Shown: positions 36,426-44,628 of the stretch, in pieces
How the letters are laid out: every line of letters begins with the position of its first letter
How positions within the stretch are numbered: position 1 is the stretch's first letter
NCBI RefSeq assembly: GCF_004765795.1
Contig: NZ_SBIV01000006.1
Location: 1-64,000, forward strand
From: Halorussus marinus
Lineage (GTDB): Archaea; Halobacteriota; Halobacteria; Halobacteriales; Haladaptataceae
Direction of reading: 5' to 3'
Length of the DNA: 64,000 nt
The notes under the pieces: model-generated
The model's database searches: none
Seen by the model: only the letters and a program-made list of their open reading frames with translations
What the model was told of the DNA's origin: nothing
Program-made: the position numbers and the translations under genes

Positions 36426-36701
36426 TCAGACCGACAGTAACTCCTCAATATCCTCCTGGTCGAGCTCACCGTCCCGAATCCGCTCCCCAATCGCCTCCGG
36501 GTCGTGTCCACGCGCCCGCAGCTCGCCCCGCACCTCCCGCGGCGCGAACGGCAGTGACTCCGCCAGCACCCGCCACGGCGCGCTCCGCAGCCGCGCCGCA
36601 CGCCGCTCCGACTCGTCCGACGGGTCGAACGCCAGCCGCCCCTCATCGTCTAACAGCGCGCTCCCACTCCCGCTCTCGTCGCCGCTGTCACGGTTACTCA
36701 T
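36426..36701 (-). CDS. Hypothetical acidic element protein
   Basis: 91 residues: a polar N-terminus, 'FDPSDESERRAARLRSAPWR', and a helical 'AIGERIRDGELDQEDIEELL'. Composition fits real haloarchaeal protein. It lies between the HTH-type gene (36778) and the repeat protein (35601) in the same direction, so it belongs to the element's main operon. No family recognised. Confidence 0.55.
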   Translation of the reverse strand: MSNRDSGDESGSGSALLDDEGRLAFDPSDESERRAARLRSAPWRVLAESLPFAPREVRGELRARGHDPEAIGERIRDGELDQEDIEELLSV

Positions 36702-36777
36702 ACCCGCCGCTCACACCTCGACCCCATTGATTCTTCCCCACCGCCGCGAACGTCCGAGCGCCACGCTCACGCCCTTC

Positions 36778-37656
36778 TCACGCGCCCTCGCTCTCACTCT
36801 CGCTCCCGTCCTCGACCTCGGCCTCACCCGCCTCAGCGTCGAGTTCCACGTCGTCGTCGCTCGCCGCCGGCGGGTCCAGCAGCGTCGCCCGGTCGCCCTC
36901 GTTCACATCATCGTCTGACAACCACAACGCGAGCTGCCCGCGCGCTACGTCGTCCTCAATCACATCTGCCGGCGCCTCACCCCGCTGCGCCCACTCCGGC
37001 GGCTCGTCCGGAATCTCCACGTCCGACTGGTCCTCCACGATGGTTTTCCGCGACCGCCACCGGCTAATCTCCCCCACGCGCTCCAGCGCCGCGTCCAGCT
37101 CCTCCGCGTCCCACTCTCCCGACCCCAGCCCACTGTGCTCACGGTCCCCGCTCCCGCCGTGTTCACGCGCCCCTCGGCCCCCGACGCTGTCGCCGCCCCC
37201 GTCGAGGTCGGCGTCGAGCCCGAGCACGTCAGCCCACGCCCGCGCCTCTTTCCCCGCCTTCTCCAACGCCCGCCAATCCTCCTCGCCCGCGTCGAGCAGG
37301 CCACGAACCACTCGGTTCCGTACCACCGACAGGTCCGCCACGAAGTCCTCACGGTCTACGTTCTCCGCGAGATACGTCCGGAGCCGCTTCTTGTCCTTAC
37401 AGATGGTTGCCGCCGACACGTCACACTCCTCTGCCCATCGTGACGGGCTCACGTCGTCCACCGTCGTCGGCCCCGACTCCGACAGCACCAACTCCAGCAG
37501 GTACGCCCGGCGCTCACGCCACCCCATCTCCGCCGGCGCCTTGTCGCCCGGCACGCTCACCTCCATGTAGTCCACACGCGGTCCCTCACCGCCGTCGTCG
37601 TCATCGTCGCTATCGCTCCCGCTCGCCGTGTTCGTGGTCGTGTTCTTCGCCGTCAT
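36778..37656 (-). CDS. Element HTH protein with acidic tail
   Basis: 292 residues. An Asp-rich N-terminus is followed by 'GWRERRAYLLELVLSESGPT' and 'SPSRWAEECDVSAATICKDK', which look like a helix-turn-helix with a recognition helix, then a helical 'VVRNRVVRGLLDAGEEDWRA' region and a very acidic C-terminal 80 residues. This layout resembles phage terminase-small-subunit or replication-accessory HTH proteins. It lies upstream of the DpdA-like gene block. Role uncertain. Confidence 0.6.
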   Translation of the reverse strand: MTAKNTTTNTASGSDSDDDDDGGEGPRVDYMEVSVPGDKAPAEMGWRERRAYLLELVLSESGPTTVDDVSPSRWAEECDVSAATICKDKKRLRTYLAENVDREDFVADLSVVRNRVVRGLLDAGEEDWRALEKAGKEARAWADVLGLDADLDGGGDSVGGRGAREHGGSGDREHSGLGSGEWDAEELDAALERVGEISRWRSRKTIVEDQSDVEIPDEPPEWAQRGEAPADVIEDDVARGQLALWLSDDDVNEGDRATLLDPPAASDDDVELDAEAGEAEVEDGSESESEGA

Positions 37657-37793
37657 ACTAAACCGATATTTACCGTTTACCGCTCCCGCTCCTTGGGGTT
37701 TCCGCCGCGAGCGGAGCCCACACGCTAAAATTCAGGCATCCCAACGCCGACGAAAGGAGCTCACGATTCCCGCGAATCTATCGTATCCTGCGG

Positions 37794-37943
37794 CTATTGG
37801 CAGCTTAGGCCCTCATCGACCACTTCAAACTCCAGAGAAAGACATTCAGTGCAGGCAGGGTCGAAAGGTAGCACTTCACCGCTCTTTAAGCGTGCTCTCC
37901 GAGTTTCCCCGCATTGGACACATTCAATCGTAATGACCGTCAC
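37794..37943 (-). CDS. 49-residue double CxxC zinc-finger protein
   Basis: GTG start at 37943, stop TAG at 37794. It reads 'TVITIECVQCGETRRARLKS', then 'GEVLPFDPACTECLSLEFEV' and 'VDEGLSCQ'. Two CxxC pairs 20 residues apart form a plausible zinc ribbon. A strong TATA-like element (37967-37978) lies about 29 nt upstream, so it is likely a leaderless gene in its own right. Small zinc-ribbon proteins like this are frequent regulators on haloarchaeal elements. Confidence 0.65.
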   Translation of the reverse strand: MTVITIECVQCGETRRARLKSGEVLPFDPACTECLSLEFEVVDEGLSCQ

Positions 37944-37966
37944 TGTTAGACCGTGAATCGCTCGGG

Positions 37967-37978
37967 AATTATAAATCC
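37967..37978 (-). promoter_or_regulatory. TATA-like promoter of the 49-residue zinc-finger gene
   Basis: AATTATAAATCC on the plus strand (GGATTTATAATT on the minus strand), centred about 29 nt before the GTG at 37943. Confidence 0.55.
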
Positions 37979-38211
37979 GCAGTTGTATTGCGACAGTTGC
38001 ACGGGCAATTCTGACTAATGAAGCCGTGCTACCAATTACGTTTAGTCACACGCTGCGCCCCCGAGCCGCGCGACCGCCTCGACCGCGACCACCACCCACC
38101 CGGAGCGCGAGCAGGAGTGGGGCCAAAGCGCGCTGGCAGGGTAAGATAACCCCGCAGATTTCTCAGCGAGCGCGAGCGGCCCTGAAACGCCGCTCCAAGT
38201 AAGTACAGCAC

Positions 38212-38236
38212 CCCATGCGAAGAACCCATAACTGGC
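38212..38236 (+). repeat. Direct repeat, copy 1
   Basis: CCCATGCGAAGAACCC followed by 3 variable nt and ACTGGC. Copy 2 starts at 38369. The copies fall in different reading frames of the overlapping open frame, so conservation is at the DNA level. Confidence 0.7.
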
Positions 38237-38300
38237 TCCCGCCTCGACCGCTCTCGACCCGGACGCAACCGCCGCGAGAACGGCCACACGCCGCCAGAGA

Positions 38301-38318
38301 GCGGCGTGAACACGCCGC
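38301..38318. repeat. Perfect palindrome, candidate nick-site hairpin
   Basis: GCGGCGTG AA CACGCCGC: an 8-bp stem with a 2-nt centre, midway between the two direct repeats. Its position beside an HUH Rep gene makes it a candidate double-strand origin structure, though a terminator for the upstream genes is also possible. Confidence 0.45.
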
Positions 38319-38368
38319 GACCCCCGGCGTCTCAAACACGCCACCACCACATTAAGAGAGCTAAGCGG

Positions 38369-38393
38369 CCCATGCGAAGAACCCCTTACTGGC
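38369..38393 (+). repeat. Direct repeat, copy 2
   Basis: CCCATGCGAAGAACCC, 3 variable nt, ACTGGC, matching copy 1 at 38212-38236 at 22 of 25 positions. Confidence 0.7.
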
Positions 38394-38602
38394 CTCGGTA
38401 CCCGGCCCGCTCGACGCCGTCGACTCGTCGAAACACCCCACACAGAATATGGAATCTCACCGAGCATCTCACTCGACAAACGTGAATCGGCCGAGCAGTT
38501 CGAGCACCCGACACTCTCGACGTGTTCACACGCCGCGCCGAACAGCGCCGCCGCTCGCGACCGCACCGCGTCGAGCCCGGCCGGGGTCACGCGCCCCCGG
38601 CG

Positions 38603-40237
38603 TCAATCCGCCGGCGGTGACTCGACCGGCGGCGGGTCTTCCGGTATCTGCGCCGGCCGCGGCCGCCCGAGCTCCTCCCACTCCTCGCGGGCCTCCCGCA
38701 GCGCGTCGAGCGTCGCGTCGTCACGCGCCTCGACCCACGACTCGTCGCCGAGGTACTCGTCGGCCTCCCACATCGGCCGCAACTGGCCGCGACAGCGGGG
38801 CGCCGAGGTCGAGGTCGACTCAGCGTCGGCCTCGCTCTCGTCGCCACTGCTCGCCCCTGTGGGGTCGTCAACGAACGCCGGCCGATGGTCGCTTCCCGCC
38901 GGCACGTCCCACGCTCTGGACTGCGCCGAGGCGTCCCACGCCTCGGCCTCGGTCGCGTCGAGCTCGCCCGCCGGCGCGGGTGCGTCGTCGCTCCCGTTCC
39001 ACGTCGCCCGCGGCCCGAGGTCGTCGGGCGCCCGCCCGGTGGCAGTCACACCCGACCCCGACGCGACCCGGACCGCCGCCGGCGTCTCGGGTGTCGCGGG
39101 GTCGCGCGGCTCGGCGTCGGCGTCGGCGTGGTCGTGCGCGTCGGCGTCGGCGTCCTCGACCGGCGCCGAGCAGCGGGGTTCGGGAAACTCGACGCCGAGC
39201 ACGTCGGGCGCCGCGGACCGCAGCGCCGCCGTCGCCTCGGCGCGCACGTCGTCGTACGCCTCGAAATTCGCCACCTCACCGAATTGCCGGATTGCCGACC
39301 GAAACGCGCCGTCGTCGCCGAGCCGCAGCCCGGTGTGACTCACCGCGTACAGCGTCGCCCGCGCCAGCGCGACGAGGTCGCGGATAGACGTCGAGGAGTC
39401 CGGGTCGGCCTCGGTGATTCGCTCGACCACCACGCCGGTCTGCTCCTCTATCTCACGCGTCACAGCGCCGCCCTCAACCCAGTCCGAGACGGCGATAACG
39501 TGGAAGTGGGGCGCGTAGACCAGAAACTCGTCGCGGACGGCCTCCCACGTCCAGTCGTCGCTCTCGACCTTCCCGAGCACGTCCGCCCACGTCATATCGC
39601 CGTCGCCCGACTCGTGACCCTTCACCTCGCCGCGATACTCCTCGGTGATTCGCCACGGGTGATAGATTATCGTCCCCGTATCTACACTGATTTGCCGCAT
39701 CAGACGCTTTACGACCTGAAACCCGCGGTCGAGCGGGTCTTTGGCGTTCACGCGGAACCCGATTCCGGCGAGCGAAACCGTGAGGTGGTGTTTCTTGACG
39801 CTCCGGCCGGATTGGGCGCCCCACGTCTTCGCGAGCGACTGGGTTTTGGCGACCGGCTCGACCGCCCGCTGGAACGCCCACGACTGCCAGCAGCGCGGAC
39901 ACCGCGAGCGCCGGCATGTCCGGCCGACCGAGACGGGCTCCCCGCAGTCGCCACAGAACAGCGCCGATATCTCGTCGCCGCAGTCGTCGCCCTTCGCGCC
40001 CGAGCCCGGCGAGACGCCCTCGGTCAGCTCGTCGTCGTACGCTCGACCGTCCGGCTCGCTCACCTCAATCGCGTTCCACGTCTCCCGGTCCGGGTGGAGG
40101 GTCACGCGCCGCCGGTCGTGGTCGGCGTCCTCGGGCGCGTCCGTCTCGAAACACACTGCCGACGCGGTCGAGCTGTCGGCCGCGCGGCTCGACCCCGGCG
40201 TGTCCGGTACGCCCGCCGGCGTCCCCGGTGGGCTCAT
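38603..40237 (-). CDS. HUH-type replication initiation protein (Rep)
   Basis: 544 residues. An N-terminal zinc-finger region 'LFCGDCGEPVSVGRTCRRS' and 'RCPRCWQSW' (about 93-120). Then the rolling-circle Rep core: 'KKHHLTVSLAG' (motif I), 'YAPHFHVIAVSDW' (motif II, HUH, about 245), and 'LARATLYAVSHTGL' (candidate motif III Tyr, about 299). The C-terminal 190 residues are acidic, Asp/Ala/Pro-rich linker ending in a helical 'DALREAREEWEELGRP'. It probably nicks the element's origin to start rolling-circle replication. It starts inside the stop of the small upstream gene (ATGA). Confidence 0.75.
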   Translation of the reverse strand: MSPPGTPAGVPDTPGSSRAADSSTASAVCFETDAPEDADHDRRRVTLHPDRETWNAIEVSEPDGRAYDDELTEGVSPGSGAKGDDCGDEISALFCGDCGEPVSVGRTCRRSRCPRCWQSWAFQRAVEPVAKTQSLAKTWGAQSGRSVKKHHLTVSLAGIGFRVNAKDPLDRGFQVVKRLMRQISVDTGTIIYHPWRITEEYRGEVKGHESGDGDMTWADVLGKVESDDWTWEAVRDEFLVYAPHFHVIAVSDWVEGGAVTREIEEQTGVVVERITEADPDSSTSIRDLVALARATLYAVSHTGLRLGDDGAFRSAIRQFGEVANFEAYDDVRAEATAALRSAAPDVLGVEFPEPRCSAPVEDADADAHDHADADAEPRDPATPETPAAVRVASGSGVTATGRAPDDLGPRATWNGSDDAPAPAGELDATEAEAWDASAQSRAWDVPAGSDHRPAFVDDPTGASSGDESEADAESTSTSAPRCRGQLRPMWEADEYLGDESWVEARDDATLDALREAREEWEELGRPRPAQIPEDPPPVESPPAD

Positions 40238-40371
40238 CTGCTCACCTCCCGGTCGCCTTGGTCACCGCGGTTGTGGTCGCTGTCGTCGCGGTCAACGTGG
40301 TTGTTGTCGTCCGTCTCGAAATAAATCGCGCTTCGCGTTGTCGGTCGCCTCCTCGTTATCGTGTCCGGCAT
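40234..40371 (-). CDS. 45-residue protein translationally coupled to Rep
   Basis: ATG at 40371, stop TGA at 40234-40236, overlapping the Rep ATG as ATGA. The sequence is basic then polar: 'PDTITRRRPTTRSAIYFETD' and 'DNNHVDRDDSDHNRGDQGDR'. It may be a control protein or simply couple Rep translation. No family recognised. Confidence 0.5.
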   Translation of the reverse strand: MPDTITRRRPTTRSAIYFETDDNNHVDRDDSDHNRGDQGDREVSR

Positions 40372-40397
40372 CGACGCGCGCGGGGGGTTGCTCCAAC

Positions 40398-40541
40398 TCA
40401 CTCGTCCGCGACCTCCAATAGCACCTCGGCCACGTCAGAAGCTGGGAGGTCACTTTCGGCGAGGGCTTCGAGGTCTTCTCGGTGCTCGTTGATTCGTTCG
40501 GTGGCGTCGTTCGAGTCGTAGGCGTCGCTGGTCGTGTGCAT
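40398..40541 (-). CDS. 47-residue acidic protein, first gene of the Rep operon
   Basis: ATG at 40541: 'HTTSDAYDSNDATERINEHR' followed by 'EDLEALAESDLPASDVAEVL', stop at 40398. It is helical and acidic and lies 26 nt before the next small gene, on the same strand as Rep. Possibly a replication-control or antitoxin-like protein; function unknown. Confidence 0.5.
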   Translation of the reverse strand: MHTTSDAYDSNDATERINEHREDLEALAESDLPASDVAEVLLEVADE

Positions 40542-41063
40542 CTTAGTCGATAGACTGCTTGATAATCACATGACCCGACAGACGGAGGTCGCCCAAATGC
40601 TCAAGAAGCCGGAGATACGACTAACGAACGAACCTCAACCGGTGTCGGTTGTGGGTTCGTTGTCGTCTCCGACGAGCATTCCGCCCGTCTGGGGTCATCA
40701 CGGTGCTGAGCGTCGGGGTGAGGGTTAATCACCGCCACTACCCCGGCGCTTTCTTCCGTTCTGGCGTGTCCTGTTTTGAGAGACGGGTGGGCTCGCGTCA
40801 ACTAAAGCACTGCGCAAGATTCATGGCTCTCAAGGCCTGAGAACGCAGAAATCGCAACTTCGTTGCTAACGCCGTTATCGTATATGTGTCATTACTCTCC
40901 GATAGATTTCAGGAATCTCCATCCAGCAAAAGGACCGAAATGCTAACTTTGTTTGATTCCGGTTGTGGAGACGCCGAGGTAGGCTCGCTTTTGGGGCGTG
41001 GCCTCCTCGGCGGATTCCGATACTACTAACTCTCGTCCGAGGAAAATACCGTGCGAGCCACTA
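40542..41063. other. Right end of the element, no supported gene
   Basis: About 520 bp, lower in G+C, with weak open frames on both strands (for example 40571-40728 plus strand). It must now supply the promoter for sucC: TATA-like CGATACTAC near 41018 and a GAGG at 41038 are candidates, neither well placed. The promoter of the Rep operon should lie near 40560-40640. Confidence 0.45.
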
Positions 41064-41077
41064 ATGAAACTCCACGA
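41064..41077 (+). repeat. Right attachment site (attR) inside the start of sucC
   Basis: ATGAAACTCCACGA, the first 14 nt of sucC and a near match to 30501-30514. Confidence 0.6.
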
Positions 41078-42209
41078 ATATCAGGCGAAGAGCGTCTTCG
41101 CCGACGCGGGAATCCCGACCCCCGCGTCGACGTTGGCGTCGTCCGTCGACGAGGTCGTCGAGGCCGCCGAGGAGATCGGCTACCCCGTCGCGGTCAAGGC
41201 ACAGGTCCACGTCGGCGGCCGCGGGAAGGCCGGCGGGATCAAGCTCGTCGAGGACCGCGAGGAGGCCGAGGCGGCGGCCGAGGACATCCTCGGGATGGAC
41301 CTCAAAGGCTACACCGTCGAGGAGGTCCTCGTCGAGGCCGCGGTCGACTTCAAAAACGAGCTCTACGTCGGGGTCACGATGGACCGCGGCGAGGGCAAGC
41401 CCGTCGCGATGGTCTCGACCAAGGGCGGGGTCAACATCGAGGAGGTCGCCGAGGAAGACCCCGACGCCATCGCCCGCGAACACGTCGATCCCGCGTTCGG
41501 GATGCACCCCTATCAGGCCCGGAAGGTCGTCTACGACGCCGGCGTCCCGGCGGCGGTCGCCTCCGACGTCGCGTCGGTCCTGCGGACGCTCTTCCAGCTG
41601 TGGGACGATCGGGACGCCAGCGACATCGAGGTCAACCCCCTGATGGTGACCGAGGACGACGAGATCGTCGCCGCCGACGCGGTCATGAACATCGACGACG
41701 ACGCCCTCTTCCGCCAGCAGGAGCTCGCGGAGATGGAAGAAGAGACCTACGAGGACGACCTCGAGCGCAAGGCCGGCGAGTACGGCTTCGACTACGTCCG
41801 GCTCGACGGCAACACGGGCATCATCGGCAACGGCGCGGGGCTCGTGATGACGACCCTCGACCTCGTCGACTACTACGGCGGCTCGCCCGCCAACTTCCTC
41901 GACATCGGGGGCGGCGCGAAGGCCGAGCGCGTGGCAAACGCCCTCGATATGGTGTTCTCCGACGAGAACGTCGACGCCGTCGTGTTCAACATCTTCGGCG
42001 GCATCACCCGGGGCGACGAGGTGGCGAAAGGCATCAACGACGCCCTCGAACAGTTCGACGAGATCCCCAAGCGCGTGGTCGTCCGGCTCGCGGGCACCAA
42101 CGCCGAGGAGGGCCGCGAGATCCTCAACGACGACCTCGTGACGGTCGAGGAGACCCTCGAAGACGCGGTCCAGCGTGCGGTCGAGTACGCCGAGGAGGTA
42201 GAAGCATGA
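41064..42209 (+). CDS. sucC: Succinyl-CoA ligase (ADP-forming) beta subunit
   Basis: 381 residues from the ATG at 41064. The frame is open upstream to 40998, but MKLHEYQAK is the conserved family start. ATP-grasp features: '[20 protein letters not shown]', 'DIEVNPLMV' and '[18 protein letters not shown]', with the nucleotide-binding and subunit-contact domains intact. With SucD it makes succinate, CoA and ATP in the TCA cycle. Its first 14 nt are the right attachment site of the element, so its 5' codons may have come from the element (AAA for AAG at Lys2). It overlaps sucD by ATGA. Confidence 0.95.
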   Translation: MKLHEYQAKSVFADAGIPTPASTLASSVDEVVEAAEEIGYPVAVKAQVHVGGRGKAGGIKLVEDREEAEAAAEDILGMDLKGYTVEEVLVEAAVDFKNELYVGVTMDRGEGKPVAMVSTKGGVNIEEVAEEDPDAIAREHVDPAFGMHPYQARKVVYDAGVPAAVASDVASVLRTLFQLWDDRDASDIEVNPLMVTEDDEIVAADAVMNIDDDALFRQQELAEMEEETYEDDLERKAGEYGFDYVRLDGNTGIIGNGAGLVMTTLDLVDYYGGSPANFLDIGGGAKAERVANALDMVFSDENVDAVVFNIFGGITRGDEVAKGINDALEQFDEIPKRVVVRLAGTNAEEGREILNDDLVTVEETLEDAVQRAVEYAEEVEA

Positions 42210-43075
42210 GTGTGCTAGTCGACGAAGACACCCGAGTTATCGTGCAGGGCATCACCGGTGGGGAAGGCAAGTTCCACACCCAGCAGATGATGGAGTACGG
42301 CACCAACGTCGTCGCCGGCGCGGTGCCGGGCAAGGGCGGCCAGGAGGTCGCGGGCGTGCCCGTCTACGACACGGTCGAGCGCGCCGCAATCGAGGAGGAC
42401 GCCGACGCATCGGTCATCTTCGTCCCGCCGGCGTTCGCGGGCGACGCCGTCTTCGAGGCGCTCGACGCCCCGATCGACCTCGCGGTCGCCATCACCGAGG
42501 GCATCCCCACTCAGGACATGGCGAAGGTGAAAAAGCGCCTCTCGGAGGTCGACACCCGTCTTCTCGGGCCGAACTGCCCGGGCATCATCACCCCCGGCGA
42601 GTCGAAACTCGGCATCCTGCCGGGCAACATCTTCGAGTCCGGTAACGTCGGACTGGTCTCGCGGTCGGGCACCCTCACCTACCAGGTCGTCGACAACCTC
42701 ACCTCGCGGGGCATCGGCCAGACCACCGCGGTCGGCATCGGCGGCGACCCCATCATCGGGACGGACTTCATCGACGCGCTCGAACTGTTCGAGAGCGACC
42801 CCGACACCGACGCGGTCGTGATGTGCGGAGAGATCGGCGGCGAGGACGAGGAGGACGCCGCCGCCTACATCGCCGAGCACATGGACACGCCGGTCGCCGG
42901 CTTCATCGCGGGCCGGACCGCGCCGCCGGGCAAGCGCATGGGCCACGCGGGCGCCATCGTCTCCGGTAGCGGCACCGGCACCGCCGAGAGCAAGATCGAG
43001 GCGCTCAACGACGCGGGCGTCCCCGTCGGCGACACCCCGAACGAAGTCGCCGACCACGTCGAGGACTTCCTGTAG
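42206..43075 (+). CDS. sucD: Succinyl-CoA ligase (ADP-forming) alpha subunit
   Basis: 289 residues, ATG overlapping the sucC stop. '[20 protein letters not shown]' is the CoA-binding Rossmann start. '[20 protein letters not shown]' and '[20 protein letters not shown]' carry the phosphorylated His (in GHAGAI). Length and motifs are normal. Co-transcribed with sucC. Confidence 0.96.
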   Translation: MSVLVDEDTRVIVQGITGGEGKFHTQQMMEYGTNVVAGAVPGKGGQEVAGVPVYDTVERAAIEEDADASVIFVPPAFAGDAVFEALDAPIDLAVAITEGIPTQDMAKVKKRLSEVDTRLLGPNCPGIITPGESKLGILPGNIFESGNVGLVSRSGTLTYQVVDNLTSRGIGQTTAVGIGGDPIIGTDFIDALELFESDPDTDAVVMCGEIGGEDEEDAAAYIAEHMDTPVAGFIAGRTAPPGKRMGHAGAIVSGSGTGTAESKIEALNDAGVPVGDTPNEVADHVEDFL

Positions 43076-43677
43076 CTACGCCGGCGAGTCGGCGGCGCCG
43101 TCGTCCCCCGAGGGGACGGCCGACCCGTCCGGTTCGACTCTCTTGGTCCATTTTTTCTCGACGGCGCTGTTGGCGACGACGACGACGTCGCCCGACTCGG
43201 TCTCGAATCGGCTCTTCCGGAGTTCGATGGTCCGGACGGTCCCGGTCACGTCGCCGGCGACCACCCTGTCGCCGGGAGCGAAATCGGGGTCTCGAAGGAG
43301 GTAGACGCCCGCGACGGTGTCGGCGAGCATGTTCGATAGCGCGTAGCTCACTCCGAGCGCGACGAACCCCGTCGCGGTGCCGAGGCTGGCGGCGATCTCG
43401 CCCATCCCGAGAATCTTCAGGAGCGCGAGCACGACGCCGAACCACAGGAAGACGCTCACGACGGTCCGAACAGCCCGGCGACGAGCTCGTCGTCGCCCGA
43501 GTACAGCCGATCGAGCGATCCCCTGACCAGCCCCATGACGAGCTTGATGGCGACGTACGCGGCCACGAGAAACAGTACCGCGGTCGCGAGCCTCGGAATC
43601 GCCTCGACGAACGTCGATCTGAGCTCCCGTATCGACGCCGCGAGGACGCCGGATAGGTCCGCCTGTCGGGGTCCCAT
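43076..43677 (-). pseudogene. Mechanosensitive (MscS-family) ion channel, frameshifted
   Basis: The N-terminal part (43677 to 43456) ends 'GDDELVAGLFGPS' at a stop. The next frame continues 'RTVVSVFLWFGVVLALLKIL', 'GYALSNM'-type pore helix 'ATGFVALGVSYALSNMLADT', '[20 protein letters not shown]' and '[13 protein letters not shown]'. A single missing base near 43467 would restore a roughly 200-residue MscS protein. Either a real mutation or a sequencing error. The channel would release osmolytes under hypo-osmotic shock. Confidence 0.8.
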
Positions 43678-43725
43678 AGCCGTGACACAAACGCGGAGGT
43701 GCCAAGAAGCTTCGGTCGGGTCGCG

Positions 43726-43950
43726 TCAGCGGGCGTCTTCGAGACCGACGAAGGCGTCGTCGCTCGCGGTGAGCCACGTCGACATGCGATCGACGCCCGA
43801 GAGGCCGCGGGGAAAGACCGTTCGTCGGTCCGGGCGGTCGTCGTACGAAACGACCACGGAGTCGAGGGCGGGATCGAGGCGATCGCCGGCGGCGGATCGC
43901 GACTCGTCGGGGCGGTCCGATTCGGTTCGGATATCGGGTTCGTTGCTCAT
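43726..43950 (-). CDS. Small haloarchaeal protein (DUF7511-like)
   Basis: 74 residues from the ATG at 43950. A polar N-terminus, then 'LDSVVVSYDDRPDRRTVFPR', 'VDRMSTWLTASDDAFVGLED' and 'AR'. This short beta/alpha pattern recurs in many haloarchaeal proteins of unknown function. A TATA-like stretch (44007-44016) lies upstream, with a leader of about 50 nt. Confidence 0.7.
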   Translation of the reverse strand: MSNEPDIRTESDRPDESRSAAGDRLDPALDSVVVSYDDRPDRRTVFPRGLSGVDRMSTWLTASDDAFVGLEDAR

Positions 43951-44006
43951 GGTAGTCCGACCGCATCTATCGGTACCGCCCCGAGTGATTAAGCGTTTTC
44001 TATGAG

Positions 44007-44016
44007 AAATATATAG
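44007..44016 (-). promoter_or_regulatory. TATA-like element upstream of the DUF7511-like gene
   Basis: CTATATATTT on the minus strand, about 60 nt before the ATG at 43950. Confidence 0.45.
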
Positions 44017-44071
44017 CGGTACCCGTCTCTCGGGACGGCTCCCCGTTCGCTCGCGGGCGAGTCCCCTCACC

Positions 44072-44446
44072 TCACAGCCACTCGTCGGCCCACTCCTCGA
44101 TCTCGTCGAAGACGGGACACAGCGACCGGCCCTTCTCGGTGAGACTGTAGTAGGTCGCGACCGGAGCGTCTTCCTCCAGTCGCCGGGTCACGAAGCCCGT
44201 CTCCTGGAGGTCGTCGAGCACCCGCGAGAGGGTCCGGGAACTCGCGTCGGTCGAACGCTTGAGTTCGTTGAACCGCTTTTCGCCGTCCTGGAGGTCGTGG
44301 AGCACGATGAGCCGCCACGTCGAGCCGATCTGCTCGATCGAGTCGATAACCGAACACGCGCTCTCGCTGTACTCGTCGTCGGAGTCGAGATCGTTAGACT
44401 GCTGGTCGCCTACTGCCATGATCGAGTCGAGGCGCTCGCGGCCCAT
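44072..44446 (-). CDS. HxlR-family transcriptional regulator
   Basis: 124 residues if started at the ATG at 44446; an internal ATG at 44419 is also possible. 'CSVIDSIEQIGSTWRLIVLH', 'GEKRFNELKRSTDASSRTLS', 'RVLDDLQETGFVTRRLEE' and 'YYSLTEKGRSLCPVFDEIEE' form the HxlR winged helix. HxlR proteins sense aldehydes, quinones or redox stress. It is divergent from the dioxygenase/esterase pair and probably controls it. Confidence 0.9.
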   Translation of the reverse strand: MGRERLDSIMAVGDQQSNDLDSDDEYSESACSVIDSIEQIGSTWRLIVLHDLQDGEKRFNELKRSTDASSRTLSRVLDDLQETGFVTRRLEEDAPVATYYSLTEKGRSLCPVFDEIEEWADEWL

Positions 44447-44588
44447 ATAGGTTCCTCTTCGAATCAGGTAACACGGTGAAACTGGCGACCGGCGCGGGCG
44501 ACGGCCGGATAACACGGGTGCCACCCGGTGACGCGGGCGTCCGCGAGCGCCTAAGTGGTTCAAGACCGAAGCAGGTATCACAGAGACA

Positions 44589-44613
44589 CTGGCACCGCGT
44601 CACGCCGGCGCCA
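44589..44613. promoter_or_regulatory. Inverted repeat before the dioxygenase start (candidate HxlR operator)
   Basis: CTGGCACCG (44589-44597) and CCGGCGCCAG (44604-44613) form an inverted repeat with one mismatch, about 16 nt before the ATG at 44629 and downstream of a TATA-like TAAGTGG near 44551. Confidence 0.4.
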
Positions 44614-44628
44614 GTCTCCCCACGCACC

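Larger units (their letters stand above)
37944..38602. other. Intergenic region with direct repeats and palindrome (candidate origin)
   Basis: About 660 bp between the zinc-finger gene and the Rep gene. It contains two 16-bp identical repeats (38212-38227 and 38369-38384), each followed by a partly matching stretch ending ACTGGC, and a perfect palindrome between them (38301-38318). A minus-strand open frame (38042-38590, GTG at 38590, one CSNC motif) crosses it and is only weakly gene-like. Confidence 0.5.
30501..41077. mobile_element. Integrated element inserted at the 5' end of sucC
   Basis: Left boundary: ATGAAGCTCCACGA at 30501-30514. Right boundary: ATGAAACTCCACGA at 41064-41077, the start of the present sucC. 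Between them lie an integrase (65 nt from the left end), small zinc-finger and HTH proteins, a HalOD1 protein, an IS630 copy, a TGT/DpdA-like protein, an HUH Rep protein and a likely origin, and almost no housekeeping function. Most cargo runs right to left as one block. No virion genes are seen, so it is more plasmid-like than viral. Confidence 0.75.

Noticed and set aside
38042-38590. 182-residue minus-strand frame after Rep
   Set aside because: Only the first about 60 residues look protein-like; the direct repeats are read in different frames within it. Left as a possibility only, inside the origin region.
40571-40728. Small plus-strand frame at the right end of the element
   Set aside because: No promoter at a suitable distance, no conserved pattern and Pro/Ser-rich ending; could not be supported.
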